Below, piece by piece: positions 52,664-61,633 of a stretch of DNA of 64,000 nt. Made by a program: the position numbers and the translations under genes. This DNA comes from CAISIP01 sp965278985 (GTDB taxonomy: Bacteria; Pseudomonadota; Gammaproteobacteria; Burkholderiales; Burkholderiaceae_C), in assembly GCA_965278985.1 (NCBI GenBank), contig OZ257131.1:6448001-6512000 (forward strand). The letters run 5' to 3'. The notes beneath the pieces were generated by a model. The model saw nothing but the letters and a program-made list of their open reading frames with translations, was not told the origin of the DNA and did no database searches. How positions within the stretch are numbered: the stretch's first letter is position 1; every line of letters starts with the position of its first letter.

Positions 52664-54829
52664 ATGGGATGTCCAACTCCATGTCCAAGTTCGTGCGACC
52701 AGATGTACGTCCAATCACCTCCTGCTGCCCTTTCGGATGCCAATGAGCGGCAGTCCTACGACGGTCCGATTCCTCTTGATCCAGCGCCGGTTATCACGGA
52801 GCCATTGCAGAGCGAGAGTGCGGCAGAGAGTTGCCCTGCGTGGCGGCCACGCATCGCTGCGAACCACCTGATCAAAGGTCAGCAGGGTGTGTACTACCTG
52901 AGGCTCACCATCCCGGAGCGCGTCAGGCGACTGAATCCGGGCCTGCCCAAGGAGCTGAAGCGCTCAACTTTGCAGGCCGAAAAGCGCGCTGCGCTCGCAC
53001 AAGCGAGGCAAATGTGCGCAGAATTCATAACCAGCTTGACCCTTCCAAGAGACGACATGCTGGCTTCCACTATCGCTGCTGATTCCCAGAGCTTCACCAT
53101 CCACTTTGTCGACGGCAGCGTAGAGATGCGGATGGCACCCAACGCCAAGCCCGAAACGGCAGATCTTGCCCTGCGTATCATGAAGCACGTGTACGCGCAG
53201 ATGATGGGTCGGGTGGTCCGTGATCCAGTGGCCGAGAAGCAACCGCCAGCGGCTAGCGCTGGGCTGTCTTCGGCATCGCGACATTTCTATTCAGCTGCTG
53301 CAGCTCCGCCACCGGTATTGGCCCCCATGTGTGTGCCGATCAGCAGCGGTCCGACCCTGTCCGCGGACTTTGCACAGTCACGAGGCGAACTCGTTACCGG
53401 CATTTCCCATGTCATTGATGGCCAATCACGAGGAGGAGGCCGCTCGGCAACGCCCATCGAAGGAGCCGTCGTACCTGCTGATCTGCTGACGGCATCGAGT
53501 GGGACGGACGCGGCCGCCACTTCGATGGGCAAGCGACCGATCTGGCTATCCGACGCGATCCAGGAATGGCGAACACATGATGGCATTGCGTTCAGTCACG
53601 AAACTTGGAAACACTCATACTCCTCAACATTTCGCATCTTCCGTGAGTTGCTTGGCCGCGAGCGCCGCGACATCAGCCTTGATGACGGTACGTTCCGCCC
53701 TTCGCAATTGGATCGGCGCATTGATACGCTCACGCGCGCAGACATCGAGCACCTGTACAAGCAGTTGAAGCTGTATCCGACTCGCCAAGGAAAGCGCCTC
53801 GACGATGTGGAGGCGCCAGAACGGATCGAGATCGCACGAGCGACCCAGCAGCGGTTGCAGAGTCCAGCGAACGTCGACAAGCTGCTGGATCAAATTGGGC
53901 CATTCATCAACTACATGGGCGACAAGGGGTGGGTGTCCCAGGACATCTGCTGGGAATTGAGGCTTCAAAAGAAGGCGTCGGTACAACGCGCCAGCAAGGC
54001 CGCCGAAGCGAAACCAAATGGTGCGCCGGGGGCTGTGGCCCTCACCCTCGACGAACTGAAGAGAACCTTCGAGCAGCCTGCGTATCTGGAAGGTGCCATC
54101 AAGAGCGATTGGGCGTACTTCGTCGACCCGATCCGTTTGTTCGTCGGTGCCCGCGTCAGTGAGGTGTCTCAGCTCTACATCGAAGACATCATCAAGGTGG
54201 AGCGTGTCTGGTGCTTCTCGTTCGCCCCGGACGTGACTCCGGACCCGGACGAGGACGAGGCAGCCGCTCCAAGGGACCGCAAAGCAAACAAGCTCTTTGG
54301 GCCTCAGACGGAAGCTGAGTTCCGGAGATTGAAGAACAAGGCCTCGCGGCGTATCGTCCCCATTCATCCCTCGCTGATTGCAATGGGTTTTCTCGACTTC
54401 GTCGAGTCGCGACGGGACTTCTTGGGCCGTGGTGATTCCCTGCTGTTCGCGGGGGTGACGTGGCATTCGAAGTCTGGCTATGGCCGAAAGCCATCCCAGC
54501 ACACGCTTGAACTCCTGAAGAAATCCGGGGTGTGGCAGTACAGGCGCAAGGTAGGACACTCTCTTCGGAGCAACGCGGCGCAGGAGTTCAAGAGAGTCGG
54601 CATGGATGCCGACCTCGTGCAGAGGGTTCTGGGACATAGCACAGGCAAGCTGCACGACTCGGCTTACGGGAAAACGGACATCGGCCCCGCCCTTCCCATG
54701 GACCGGGTGTACGAGTTCATGAGCAAGACAGATTTCGGAGTCAAGTTCCCAAGACGCGCAGAAGTGTCGCAATTGCAAGTCGAGTACGCGAGAAGCAAGC
54801 AGTCGGCGCGCCGCGGCAACAGCACTTGA
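52664..54829 (+). CDS. Tyrosine recombinase / integrase next to tRNA-Ala
   Basis: 721 residues, large for the family. Catalytic residues are present: Arg497 in GARVSEVSQL, His632 and Arg635 in HSLRS, His658 in LGHS, and Tyr668 in SAYG. The N-terminal part has a domain like those of DUF6538-type integrases (GVYYLRLTIPERV) and a long low-complexity linker. It begins 57 bases after the tRNA 3' end. Codon use is visibly less GC-biased than that of neighbours, suggesting acquisition. The start is uncertain; an in-frame ATG at 52703 is an alternative. No excisionase gene and no second copy of the tRNA 3' end were seen. Confidence 0.88.
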   Translation: MGCPTPCPSSCDQMYVQSPPAALSDANERQSYDGPIPLDPAPVITEPLQSESAAESCPAWRPRIAANHLIKGQQGVYYLRLTIPERVRRLNPGLPKELKRSTLQAEKRAALAQARQMCAEFITSLTLPRDDMLASTIAADSQSFTIHFVDGSVEMRMAPNAKPETADLALRIMKHVYAQMMGRVVRDPVAEKQPPAASAGLSSASRHFYSAAAAPPPVLAPMCVPISSGPTLSADFAQSRGELVTGISHVIDGQSRGGGRSATPIEGAVVPADLLTASSGTDAAATSMGKRPIWLSDAIQEWRTHDGIAFSHETWKHSYSSTFRIFRELLGRERRDISLDDGTFRPSQLDRRIDTLTRADIEHLYKQLKLYPTRQGKRLDDVEAPERIEIARATQQRLQSPANVDKLLDQIGPFINYMGDKGWVSQDICWELRLQKKASVQRASKAAEAKPNGAPGAVALTLDELKRTFEQPAYLEGAIKSDWAYFVDPIRLFVGARVSEVSQLYIEDIIKVERVWCFSFAPDVTPDPDEDEAAAPRDRKANKLFGPQTEAEFRRLKNKASRRIVPIHPSLIAMGFLDFVESRRDFLGRGDSLLFAGVTWHSKSGYGRKPSQHTLELLKKSGVWQYRRKVGHSLRSNAAQEFKRVGMDADLVQRVLGHSTGKLHDSAYGKTDIGPALPMDRVYEFMSKTDFGVKFPRRAEVSQLQVEYARSKQSARRGNST

Positions 54830-55184
54830 TCTTTCGCAGCCTTGTATTGGTAACGCGAGTCAGATCCCACTGCGAAGCCGAAATTAAGTTGAGCTGGCTC
54901 ACAGGCAGCCCCTTACGCAACCTGCCAGTCGCCCACCTACGCCGCTACACAATTTCCTGTCGACTGAAGTCTGGGTTGGAGTTGACGTTGATCGTGCGGA
55001 ACACACTGGGCACGCGCCGCCTTGCTTCAATGCGCTGACTACCCCACGCTCCAATAGCCGTAATCTGCGAACACCATCGCAAACACTGATCCCATTTCTC
55101 GGCTTTTTGCAGCGCAGGGTGGTTAGACAATCGCCCGCGTGCAACACCCCAATTCGTCAGGCTGAAACAAGGCGACCCTCTGGT
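54830..55184. other. 355-base gap without a convincing gene
   Basis: Between the integrase stop and the stop of the DUF2889 gene. Lower in GC than its surroundings. Short frames exist on both strands (for example 54945-55130 minus, 61 codons) but none resembles a known family. No copy of the tRNA-Ala 3' end, no transposase fragment and no clear terminator was seen. It may be decayed sequence of the integrated element. Confidence 0.5.
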
Positions 55185-55763
55185 CTAGCGCACTTCCCTG
55201 AAGAACTGCGGGTAGTGCCTCCCGACAACAGGCCCTTCGAATGCCCATGCCGTGCATTTGCCCAAATGGAGTGGCGGCGCGCCGTTTACCCCGGCGATCA
55301 TGTCGCCGGTTGCTTGAGCGTGCCAGACCGGAATGGTCTGGTAGGCCATCGTTGCGACGTGCATCAGCAACTCGCGGATGTGGGTGCAGCTGAGAGCGTT
55401 GCCCATGCGTTCCTCAATCTGGCGCCGCCAGCCGGGGCCAACTTGGGCACCGGCCATGCGTTCAATCGCGGGCAACGCGCCGGGGCAGGTAGCGTAGGGC
55501 ACGGTGTCCATCGTGGCGCGGGCGGCTTGCACCACCATCGCGTCATTCAGTGTGACGCACACGTGGATGTCGTGCACCGGAGCACCTGCGGCGATGTTGC
55601 CCCGTTCCAGCGCCGTCGAGTCGTAGGCGCGGGTGTCAGCCAACGCGGCTTCGATGTCCCACAGATCGTCCGAGCGGCGGTAACTGGTGAGGTGAACCTT
55701 GCGGTGATTGACCTCCATGCGCGTAACGGGAGCGACTGCCGCATCCCTGATGCCATCTGTCAC
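55185..55763 (-). CDS. DUF2889 family protein
   Basis: 192 residues starting with GTG at 55763; GTGA overlaps the SDR stop by four bases, so the pair is translationally coupled. Family features: HRKVHLTSYRRSDDLWDIEA, GNIAAGAPVHDI, PYATCPGALP, GPGWRRQIEERMG, CTHIRELLMHVATMAYQT. The biochemical role of DUF2889 is unknown to me; such genes often accompany catabolic clusters. The conserved Cys/His in CTHIREL could bind metal (inference). Confidence 0.82.
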   Translation of the reverse strand: MTDGIRDAAVAPVTRMEVNHRKVHLTSYRRSDDLWDIEAALADTRAYDSTALERGNIAAGAPVHDIHVCVTLNDAMVVQAARATMDTVPYATCPGALPAIERMAGAQVGPGWRRQIEERMGNALSCTHIRELLMHVATMAYQTIPVWHAQATGDMIAGVNGAPPLHLGKCTAWAFEGPVVGRHYPQFFREVR

Positions 55764-56593
55764 GTGGTGCTCCCCGAAGGCGCGGTGCTTGCCTGCTCCT
55801 GGGCCTTTTTCAGAAACTTGCGCATTCCGGCAAGCCAGCGGTCTATGTCCGCAACCTTGCGCTCCCAGAAGCCCTGCACCTCCGGGTGCGGCAGGATCAG
55901 GAAACGCTCGGCCAGGATGCCCTCCATGGCGCACGCCGCCACTTCATCCGGCTCCAGCAGCTTGCCCACGCTGGCGAAGGCGCCAGAGGCGGCATTGCCC
56001 GACTCGATCGAGTCGGCCAGCAACTTGGTTCGCACGGCTTGGGGGCAGATCACGCTGACGCGGATGCCGGCGTCGCCATGCATGATCGACAGCCACTCGG
56101 CCAGCGCCACGGCCGCGTGCTTGGTCGCGGTATAGGGTGCAGCACCAGGGCTCGTCAGCAAGCCGGCTGCCGAACAGGTGCTGACCAGGTAGCCGCTGCG
56201 GCGTGCGAGCATGCCCGGCAGCACCGCGCGTGCGGCGTGCACGTGTGCCATGACGTTGACGTTCCAGGAGCGCTCCCACACGCGGTCGGGCGCCTCCACG
56301 CCGCCTTCGTCCACGATGCCGGCGTTGGAGCAGAACAGGTCCACGGGGCCGAAGCGCGACTCGGCTTCCTTCACCAGCGCGTGCAAGGCGGCCTCGCTCG
56401 CGACATCGGCGCCCATGCCCACGGCGCGCCCACCTGCTGCGCAGATCGACTCGGCAACGCGTAGCGCGTCGGCTGCGTGGAGGTCGCTCACCACCACACC
56501 GCGCGCACCGGCCGCCGCGAAGCGACACGCCAGCGCTTCGCCGATGCCATTGCCGGCGCCGGTGATTACGGCGACCTTGTTTTCGAGGTTCAT
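55760..56593 (-). CDS. Short-chain dehydrogenase/reductase (SDR)
   Basis: 277-residue classical SDR: cofactor loop TGAGNGIG (11-18), NAG in CSNAGIVDEGG, active-site YTATK, and VSVICPQAVRT. It probably interconverts an alcohol and ketone for the adjacent monooxygenase pathway (inference). ATG at 56593 with GGAGACA upstream. An operator-like repeat lies 64 bases upstream, shared with the divergent tetR gene. Confidence 0.9.
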   Translation of the reverse strand: MNLENKVAVITGAGNGIGEALACRFAAAGARGVVVSDLHAADALRVAESICAAGGRAVGMGADVASEAALHALVKEAESRFGPVDLFCSNAGIVDEGGVEAPDRVWERSWNVNVMAHVHAARAVLPGMLARRSGYLVSTCSAAGLLTSPGAAPYTATKHAAVALAEWLSIMHGDAGIRVSVICPQAVRTKLLADSIESGNAASGAFASVGKLLEPDEVAACAMEGILAERFLILPHPEVQGFWERKVADIDRWLAGMRKFLKKAQEQASTAPSGSTT

Positions 56594-56656
56594 GGGGGTG
56601 TCTCCGATCTCGTGCAATGCCCAGGCGGTACACAGTGTGGCGCGGGAAAAATCCTG

Positions 56657-56676
56657 TGTCAACAGATTCGTTGACA
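56657..56676. promoter_or_regulatory. Operator-like inverted repeat, SDR-tetR intergenic region
   Basis: TGTCAAC-agattc-GTTGACA: perfect 7-base arms with a 6-base spacer. Both arms contain TTGACA read outward, so it can overlap -35 elements of both divergent genes; the -10 partners are weak. Same core as sites at 57501, 59403 and 59444. Confidence 0.75.
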
Positions 56677-56813
56677 TATCATGCGATTCTCTACGGATGC
56701 AGGGAGTGCGGATCCATGGCTGGCGCGCGGGTGGCTTCATCCATAATCGTTCAGACCCCACGGCCCGCTTTCCGGCCGTGCCTGGGACCCCAAAAGAACA
56801 GACGGTGATCATC

Positions 56814-57482
56814 ATGGAACAAGGCAGCAACATTGCCAGGCGCCGCAAGTCGGCCCTTTCGGACGGCAGTGCGGACTACAAGGTCAAACGCGACGAAATC
56901 GTCAAGACGGCCTCTCGCCTGTTCAAGGAGCGCGGCTACAAATCTGTCACGCTGGCGCAGGTGGCCGAAGTGGCTGGCGTCGACCGCGCCACTGTTTATT
57001 ACTACGTGGGCAGCAAGGAAGAACTGTTCCGTGAGGCTGTGCAAGACCTCGTCGACAAGAACGCAGCCCAGGCGCAACTTATCTTCAAGGCCAAGGATCT
57101 GGACGTTCGGCAGAAACTCACGCAACTCGTCGAGACGCTGATGTGTTCCTACGAAGAGCATTACCCCCACATGTACGTCTACATCCAGGAGGAGATGCAC
57201 CAAGTCTCTGGCGATACATCCGAGTGGGCGCAGAACATGTCGCGCCACACGCGACGCTGGGAGACCATCTTCATAAAGCTGGTCGAAGAAGGTATGGCCG
57301 CCGGAATCTTCCGCGGCGACATCCCAGCCAGCATTTCGGTGAACGCGTTGTTCGGCATGCTCAACTGGACGCACCGATGGTTCAAACCCGGCGGCAAGCG
57401 CAATGCCCAGGAGATCGCAGACTACTTCTGCGAGATATTCTTTACCGGCATGCAGCGGCAGCTTCTCCAGGCAAAGTCCTGA
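56814..57482 (+). CDS. TetR-family transcriptional regulator of the catabolic cluster
   Basis: 222 residues: N-terminal basic tail (ARRRK), TetR helix-turn-helix at about 22-68 (VKTASRLFKERGYKSVTLAQ ... DRATVYYYVGSKEELF), and a ligand-binding helical domain. Its place between divergent catabolic genes, and a common palindrome in all promoter regions of the cluster, point to it as the local repressor, probably relieved by a CoA thioester or pathway intermediate (inference). ATG at 56814; a GTG at 56805 is an alternative. Confidence 0.93.
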   Translation: MEQGSNIARRRKSALSDGSADYKVKRDEIVKTASRLFKERGYKSVTLAQVAEVAGVDRATVYYYVGSKEELFREAVQDLVDKNAAQAQLIFKAKDLDVRQKLTQLVETLMCSYEEHYPHMYVYIQEEMHQVSGDTSEWAQNMSRHTRRWETIFIKLVEEGMAAGIFRGDIPASISVNALFGMLNWTHRWFKPGGKRNAQEIADYFCEIFFTGMQRQLLQAKS

Positions 57483-57500
57483 CTTTGATTGAAGAGGGCG

Positions 57501-57524
57501 CCAGTCAACCCTTGTGTTGACTGG
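57501..57524. promoter_or_regulatory. Operator-like inverted repeat upstream of acyl-CoA synthetase gene
   Basis: CCAGTCAAC-ccttgt-GTTGACTGG: perfect 9-base arms, 6-base spacer. It overlaps the -35 element TTGACT of the promoter annotated at 57517-57545 and starts 19 bases after the tetR stop. It could also act as a weak hairpin. Confidence 0.78.
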
Positions 57525-57545
57525 TGGGTTGCTCTGGCGTATCCT
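57517..57545 (+). promoter_or_regulatory. Probable promoter of the acyl-CoA synthetase gene
   Basis: TTGACT (57517-57522), 17 bases, TATCCT (57540-57545). The -35 lies inside the right arm of the operator-like repeat. Confidence 0.55.
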
Positions 57546-57613
57546 GCGGGCCGATCGGCTTGGCGATCTTGCGGTTGCCAGGCTCTTTCAGCCTTGATAT
57601 GCGCGGAGACAAC

Positions 57614-59272
57614 ATGCCCCAAACCACCAGTCCCTGGACCGAAGTCTCGCCGCTCGGCGACCTGCTACTCAAGAACGCGCACCTCCGCGCGGACCATCTG
57701 GCGCTGGTGTTCCCCGACGCGCGCGCCACCTTCGGGCAATTGCTGGAGGGCGCGATGACGGTCGCGCGTGGCCTCGTAGCACAGGGCGTCCGGCCAGGCG
57801 ACCATGTGGGCCTGCTGGCACCCAACAGCGTGGAGTTCGTGGAGGCGCTGTTCGGCATCACGCTGATGGGTGCCGTGGTGGTGCCGCTCAATGTGCGGCA
57901 CAAGGCCACGGAACTGTCGTACATCATCCGCAATGCCGATCTGGTGGCGGTGCTGACGCAGGCGGAGGAGGGTGCGCACGTCGACTTCGCGGCCCTGCTG
58001 GGCGAGGCGTTGCCGGGGCTGGCTGCCTCGACTAGCGGTGGGCCGCTCAGTTTGCCGGAGACGCCCCGACTGCGACATGCCGTGTTACTGGGTGGCCCTG
58101 CGCGCCCTGGCTTTCTGGATCGCAATGCCTTCCTGCGCGCCGCTGCCGAGGTGCCGGCGCAGGAGGTGCGTGAGCTGAGCCGGCGCGTGCGCCTGCGCGA
58201 CATCGCCACCATCATCTACACCTCGGGCACCACGGCCCACCCCAAGGGCTGCATGCTGAGCCATGAAGCGCTTACGCGCGGCCCGGTAGAGCGTGCGCAG
58301 TACCGGCTTTCCAGCGGCGGAGCCGACGTGCATTGGGGGGCAGGCCCGTTGTTCCACATCGGCTCGCTGGGTCCGGCGCTTGGCGCGATGTGTGCGGGCC
58401 TGACTTACACCACCGATCTGTTCGTCGACGCGCCGCGTGCGCTGGCGCTGATCCGCGATGGCCACGCCACTACCATCTGGCCTTGGTTCCCCGCGATCGT
58501 GCAGGGGCTGCTCGATCAGCCCGGCTTCGATGCGGCGCACCTGCCACATCTGCGGCGCATCGTGCTCATCACCTCCAGCGCATTGGCGGAGCGGGTGCAG
58601 GCACGTTTCCCGCAAGCGGAGATTCTGCAGGCCTGCGGCATGACCGAGACGGCAGGCATCTTCGGGCTCAGTGCAAGCGACGACACGCAATCCGAGCGCA
58701 TGCATACCCAGGGCAAGGCCTACCCGGGCATCGAAGTGCGGCTGATCGACCCGGCCACCGGGCAGGACTCCGCGCCTGGCTCCATCGGTGAGATCCTGGT
58801 GCGCGGCTACTGCGTCATGGAGGGTTACTACAAGGATCCGGAGAAGACCGCCGCCACGCTGGACGCGCAGCGGTGGCTGCACACCGGCGACCTGTACCTC
58901 GGCACCGCGGAAGGCAACCTGGTCTTCAAAGGGCGGCTCAAGGACATGCTCAAGGTGGGTGGCGAGAACGTCGCGGTGGTGGAGATCGAGTCCTACCTGT
59001 CCCAGCACCCTGCCGTGCGCATCGCCGAGGTGGTGGGCAAGCCCGACCCGCGGCTTGACGAGGTGCCGGTGGCCTTCGTCGAACTGGAGGGCGGCGCGGA
59101 AATTTCTGCGCAGCAGCTGATCGATTTTTGCAAGGGACGCATCGCCAACTACAAGGTGCCGCGCGAAGTGCACTTCGTGGTCGCCGGCGAATGGCCGATG
59201 TCGCTCACCAAGATCGACAAGCGCGGTTTGCGGCAACGGCTGGTGTTGCTGGCGGCCGGCAACGCTGGCTGA
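57614..59272 (+). CDS. Acyl-CoA synthetase (AMP-forming, ANL superfamily)
   Basis: 552 residues. Adenylation motifs: YTSGTTAHPKG at about 201-211, GMTETAGIFG, HTGDLYLGTAEG, GRLKDMLKVGGENV, and Lys533 in SLTKIDKR. It probably activates a carboxylic acid to its CoA thioester at the start of, or mid-way in, the pathway. ATG at 57614 has GGAG five bases upstream. It has its own promoter with an operator-like repeat. Confidence 0.92.
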   Translation: MPQTTSPWTEVSPLGDLLLKNAHLRADHLALVFPDARATFGQLLEGAMTVARGLVAQGVRPGDHVGLLAPNSVEFVEALFGITLMGAVVVPLNVRHKATELSYIIRNADLVAVLTQAEEGAHVDFAALLGEALPGLAASTSGGPLSLPETPRLRHAVLLGGPARPGFLDRNAFLRAAAEVPAQEVRELSRRVRLRDIATIIYTSGTTAHPKGCMLSHEALTRGPVERAQYRLSSGGADVHWGAGPLFHIGSLGPALGAMCAGLTYTTDLFVDAPRALALIRDGHATTIWPWFPAIVQGLLDQPGFDAAHLPHLRRIVLITSSALAERVQARFPQAEILQACGMTETAGIFGLSASDDTQSERMHTQGKAYPGIEVRLIDPATGQDSAPGSIGEILVRGYCVMEGYYKDPEKTAATLDAQRWLHTGDLYLGTAEGNLVFKGRLKDMLKVGGENVAVVEIESYLSQHPAVRIAEVVGKPDPRLDEVPVAFVELEGGAEISAQQLIDFCKGRIANYKVPREVHFVVAGEWPMSLTKIDKRGLRQRLVLLAAGNAG

Positions 59273-59402
59273 GCGCACCCGCGCAGTCCCTGCTCACTTC
59301 CCTCTTGCTTGATTGCTCTGCGTGCGGCCTGTGGCCGCGCGCGCCGATGCGCCTGCGCGAATGCTGGCGTATTGCGGTGCAGCACATGCTTGCGCAAAAA
59401 AT

Positions 59403-59420
59403 ATCAACGCCTCAGTTGAC
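59403..59420. promoter_or_regulatory. Operator-like repeat 1 upstream of the NTF2-like gene
   Basis: ATCAAC-gcctca-GTTGAC; arms TCAAC / GTTGA, 6-base spacer. Overlaps the -35 element TTGACA. Its centre is 41 bases from that of repeat 2, close to four helical turns. Confidence 0.7.
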
Positions 59421-59445
59421 ACCAACGGCACGACGTATCTATGAT
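59416..59445 (+). promoter_or_regulatory. Probable promoter of the NTF2-like/crotonase/monooxygenase operon
   Basis: TTGACA (59416-59421), 18 bases, TATGAT (59440-59445). The two operator-like repeats overlap the -35 and the -10/+1 regions respectively. Confidence 0.7.
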
Positions 59446-59461
59446 CAACACACACGTTGAC
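59444..59461. promoter_or_regulatory. Operator-like repeat 2 upstream of the NTF2-like gene
   Basis: ATCAAC-acacac-GTTGAC; arms TCAAC / GTTGA. It covers the end of the -10 element and the expected transcription start, and ends 13 bases before the ATG. Confidence 0.72.
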
Positions 59462-59474
59462 TACCGGAGACACC

Positions 59475-59945
59475 ATGAGTAACACCCCCCAGAGTTCCGA
59501 CCTGCTGCAGCGCCTTGTGGACCAACAGGCCATTGAGCGCCTCCTCTACGACTACACCTTCCACCTCGACATGAACCACCCCGCAGAATTGGCGGCGTTG
59601 TTCGTCGAGGACTGCGAAGTCATTTACGGACCGAACTTCGGCGCCGTAGGCAAGCCGGCCTATGCCAAGACGCTGGAGGGCATCGGCAGCTACTTCGTCT
59701 GCACCAGCCACCATGTCTCCAACGTGGTTGTGGACTTCGAAGGAGCCGACCAGGCCCGTGTACGCGCCGTGGTGTACGCCTGGCACCGCTACACGCGCGA
59801 GCGTCCTGACTCCCACGTCTACGGCCAGTACCACGATATCGTGGTCCGCGAGGCGGGTGTGTGGAAATTCAAGCGCCGCGAACTGCGCGTCTCCGGCCAC
59901 AAGGACTTCCACGTCAAGGAATCCATGCCCATCGGACGTGCCTGA
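59475..59945 (+). CDS. NTF2-like / SnoaL-like protein
   Basis: 156 residues of the NTF2-like fold: an N-terminal helix (LLQRLVDQQAIERLLYDYTF), LAALFVEDCEVIYGP, a central HHVSNVVVDFEGADQARVRA sheet and the final FKRRELRVSGH. Members include ketosteroid isomerase-like and ring-hydroxylating-associated enzymes; here an isomerase, dehydratase or cyclase function is possible but not decided. First gene of the five-gene plus-strand operon. CCGGAGACACC precedes the ATG. Confidence 0.85.
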   Translation: MSNTPQSSDLLQRLVDQQAIERLLYDYTFHLDMNHPAELAALFVEDCEVIYGPNFGAVGKPAYAKTLEGIGSYFVCTSHHVSNVVVDFEGADQARVRAVVYAWHRYTRERPDSHVYGQYHDIVVREAGVWKFKRRELRVSGHKDFHVKESMPIGRA

Positions 59946-59957
59946 GCGAGCGGCGCC

Positions 59958-60815
59958 ATGGCCTTCGACTACCGCAACATCCGCATCGAACATGTCGGCC
60001 CGCTGACCTGGCTGATCCTCAACCGGCCGGACAAGGCCAATGCCCTGTCCAACGAACTGCTCGACGAATTCAGCGACGCGCTCAAGCGGCTGCAGACCGA
60101 GGGCGGCGCCGTCATCGCCATCCGAGGCGAAGGCAAGGGCTTCTCCTCCGGTTACGACCTGGACCAGGTCGGCAAGCTTGGCGGCTCTGTGGACCCGGTG
60201 GCGGACCGCGAGCGCCTGCGCCGCAACCTGGAGCGCTACCTGGCGATGTGGGACCATCCCAAACCCATCATCGCCGCGGTGCACGGCTACTGCATGGCCG
60301 GCGCCACGCAGATGTGCGTGTACGCCGACATCACCGTGGTGGCCAACGACGCGCGCATCGCCGAGCCCACGTTGCCCATCGGTGGTGGTTACATCGCGCC
60401 GGTGTGGACGCCGCTGGTAGGCCCCAAGCGCGCCAAGGAGCTGGCCTTCATTCCGGGCAACAGCATCGACGGCCCCACCGCCGTGGAGTGGGGCTGGGCC
60501 AACCACAGCGTGCCGCAAGAAGATCTCGTAAGCGCGGTGGAATTCCTGGCGCACCGCATCGCCAAGACGCCGCCGGCCGTGCTGCGCATCAAGAAGCTAT
60601 CGATCAACCGCGCCGCCGAAGCCTGCGGCTTCCGCGATGCCTCGAACGCCGTGGCCGAGATGGACGCCTTGCTGCACCTCACGCCTTCGGTGCTGGAGCT
60701 GCGCAAGTGGGTGGCCGAGGTGGGGCTCAAGGAGGCGATTGCCGCCTACCGCTCGCCGCCCAGCACGCCACTCACCGCGCCCGATCCCGCCACTTACAGA
60801 AAAACCCAGGAGTAG
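59958..60815 (+). CDS. Crotonase-fold protein lacking both canonical glutamates
   Basis: 285-residue enoyl-CoA hydratase/isomerase superfamily member: LNRPDKANALS, oxyanion loops GFSSGYDL and AAVHGYCMAGA. Aligned by eye to enoyl-CoA hydratase, the two catalytic Glu are replaced: the first (GGxxE) reads AGATQ and the second (QPE) reads EPT. It is therefore unlikely to be a simple hydratase; a different crotonase-type reaction such as ring cleavage, isomerisation or decarboxylation is possible. It is 12 bases after the NTF2-like gene and 6 before the next crotonase gene. Confidence 0.88.
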   Translation: MAFDYRNIRIEHVGPLTWLILNRPDKANALSNELLDEFSDALKRLQTEGGAVIAIRGEGKGFSSGYDLDQVGKLGGSVDPVADRERLRRNLERYLAMWDHPKPIIAAVHGYCMAGATQMCVYADITVVANDARIAEPTLPIGGGYIAPVWTPLVGPKRAKELAFIPGNSIDGPTAVEWGWANHSVPQEDLVSAVEFLAHRIAKTPPAVLRIKKLSINRAAEACGFRDASNAVAEMDALLHLTPSVLELRKWVAEVGLKEAIAAYRSPPSTPLTAPDPATYRKTQE

Positions 60816-60821
60816 ACAGCC

Positions 60822-61592
60822 ATGGCTGACATCGAGCTTTCCCGCGAGGGCCACGTGGCCCATGTGCGCCTGAACCGCCCCAAGTCACTGAACGCCATCA
60901 CGGGCGCCATGAACCAACGCCTGCTGGAGGCCTGGTCCGAGATCAACAACGACCCGGAGATCTGGGTGGCGGTGCTGTCGGCAGAGGGTGAGAAGGCCTT
61001 CTGCGCCGGTGCCGACGTGAGCGGTGACGAGGAAGCACACCAGCGTATCGCCTTCGGCGGTGGGCTCACTGGAGTGGGTGGCCCGCTGCTGACGCTGAAT
61101 AAGCCGCTGGTTGCCGCCGTGCAAGGTTACGTGCTGGGTGGCGGCTTCGAGATGGTGATGTGTGCCGACGTGATGGTCGCGGCCAGCAATGCGCAGTTCG
61201 GCATGCCAGAAACCAAGGCCGGCATCATGGGCGAGAGCGGCATCATGCATCGTGCCATCCGCCAGCTGCCCCATCGTATCGCCATGACCATGGTCCTCAC
61301 CGGCGATCGCCTGCCCGCTGCACAAGCCCTGAACTTCGGCCTGGTGAATGAGGTGGTCGAGCCTGCCGAGCTGATGGCCGCCACGCAGCGCTGGGTGGAC
61401 AAGCTGTTGGCGGCGTCGCCCCTGGCCGCACAGGCCGCCAAGGCGGCCGTGTTGTCACGTGCCGGCATGCCGCTGGAGGTGGCGCTCTCCACGCGTTACG
61501 AACCCATCGAAGCCTACGCCTTCACAGCCGATCGGCTGGAAGGCCGCAAGGCCTTTGCCGAGAAACGCAAGCCGCAGTGGCAGGGCCGCTGA
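60822..61592 (+). CDS. Enoyl-CoA hydratase/isomerase
   Basis: 256 residues with the complete hydratase signature: LNRPKSLNAIT, AFCAGADVSGD, LGGGFEMVMCADV with the first Glu, and FGMPETKAGIMG with the second Glu. It probably hydrates an enoyl-CoA in the beta-oxidation-like part of the pathway. Tightly spaced (6 bases) after the atypical crotonase gene; the pair may act in sequence. Confidence 0.92.
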   Translation: MADIELSREGHVAHVRLNRPKSLNAITGAMNQRLLEAWSEINNDPEIWVAVLSAEGEKAFCAGADVSGDEEAHQRIAFGGGLTGVGGPLLTLNKPLVAAVQGYVLGGGFEMVMCADVMVAASNAQFGMPETKAGIMGESGIMHRAIRQLPHRIAMTMVLTGDRLPAAQALNFGLVNEVVEPAELMAATQRWVDKLLAASPLAAQAAKAAVLSRAGMPLEVALSTRYEPIEAYAFTADRLEGRKAFAEKRKPQWQGR

Positions 61593-61633
61593 GCGGCGCG
61601 CCCGCCTTGCGCATCTACACGGGAGACACCATC

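Noticed and set aside
54945..55130. Minus-strand ORF of 61 codons downstream of the integrase
   Set aside because: No family resemblance, no clear ribosome binding site, and overlapping frames on both strands; kept only as part of the gap description.
52640..55184. Second attachment site or insertion-sequence remnant near the integrase
   Set aside because: I found no copy of the tRNA 3' end, terminal inverted repeats or transposase fragment in this stretch.
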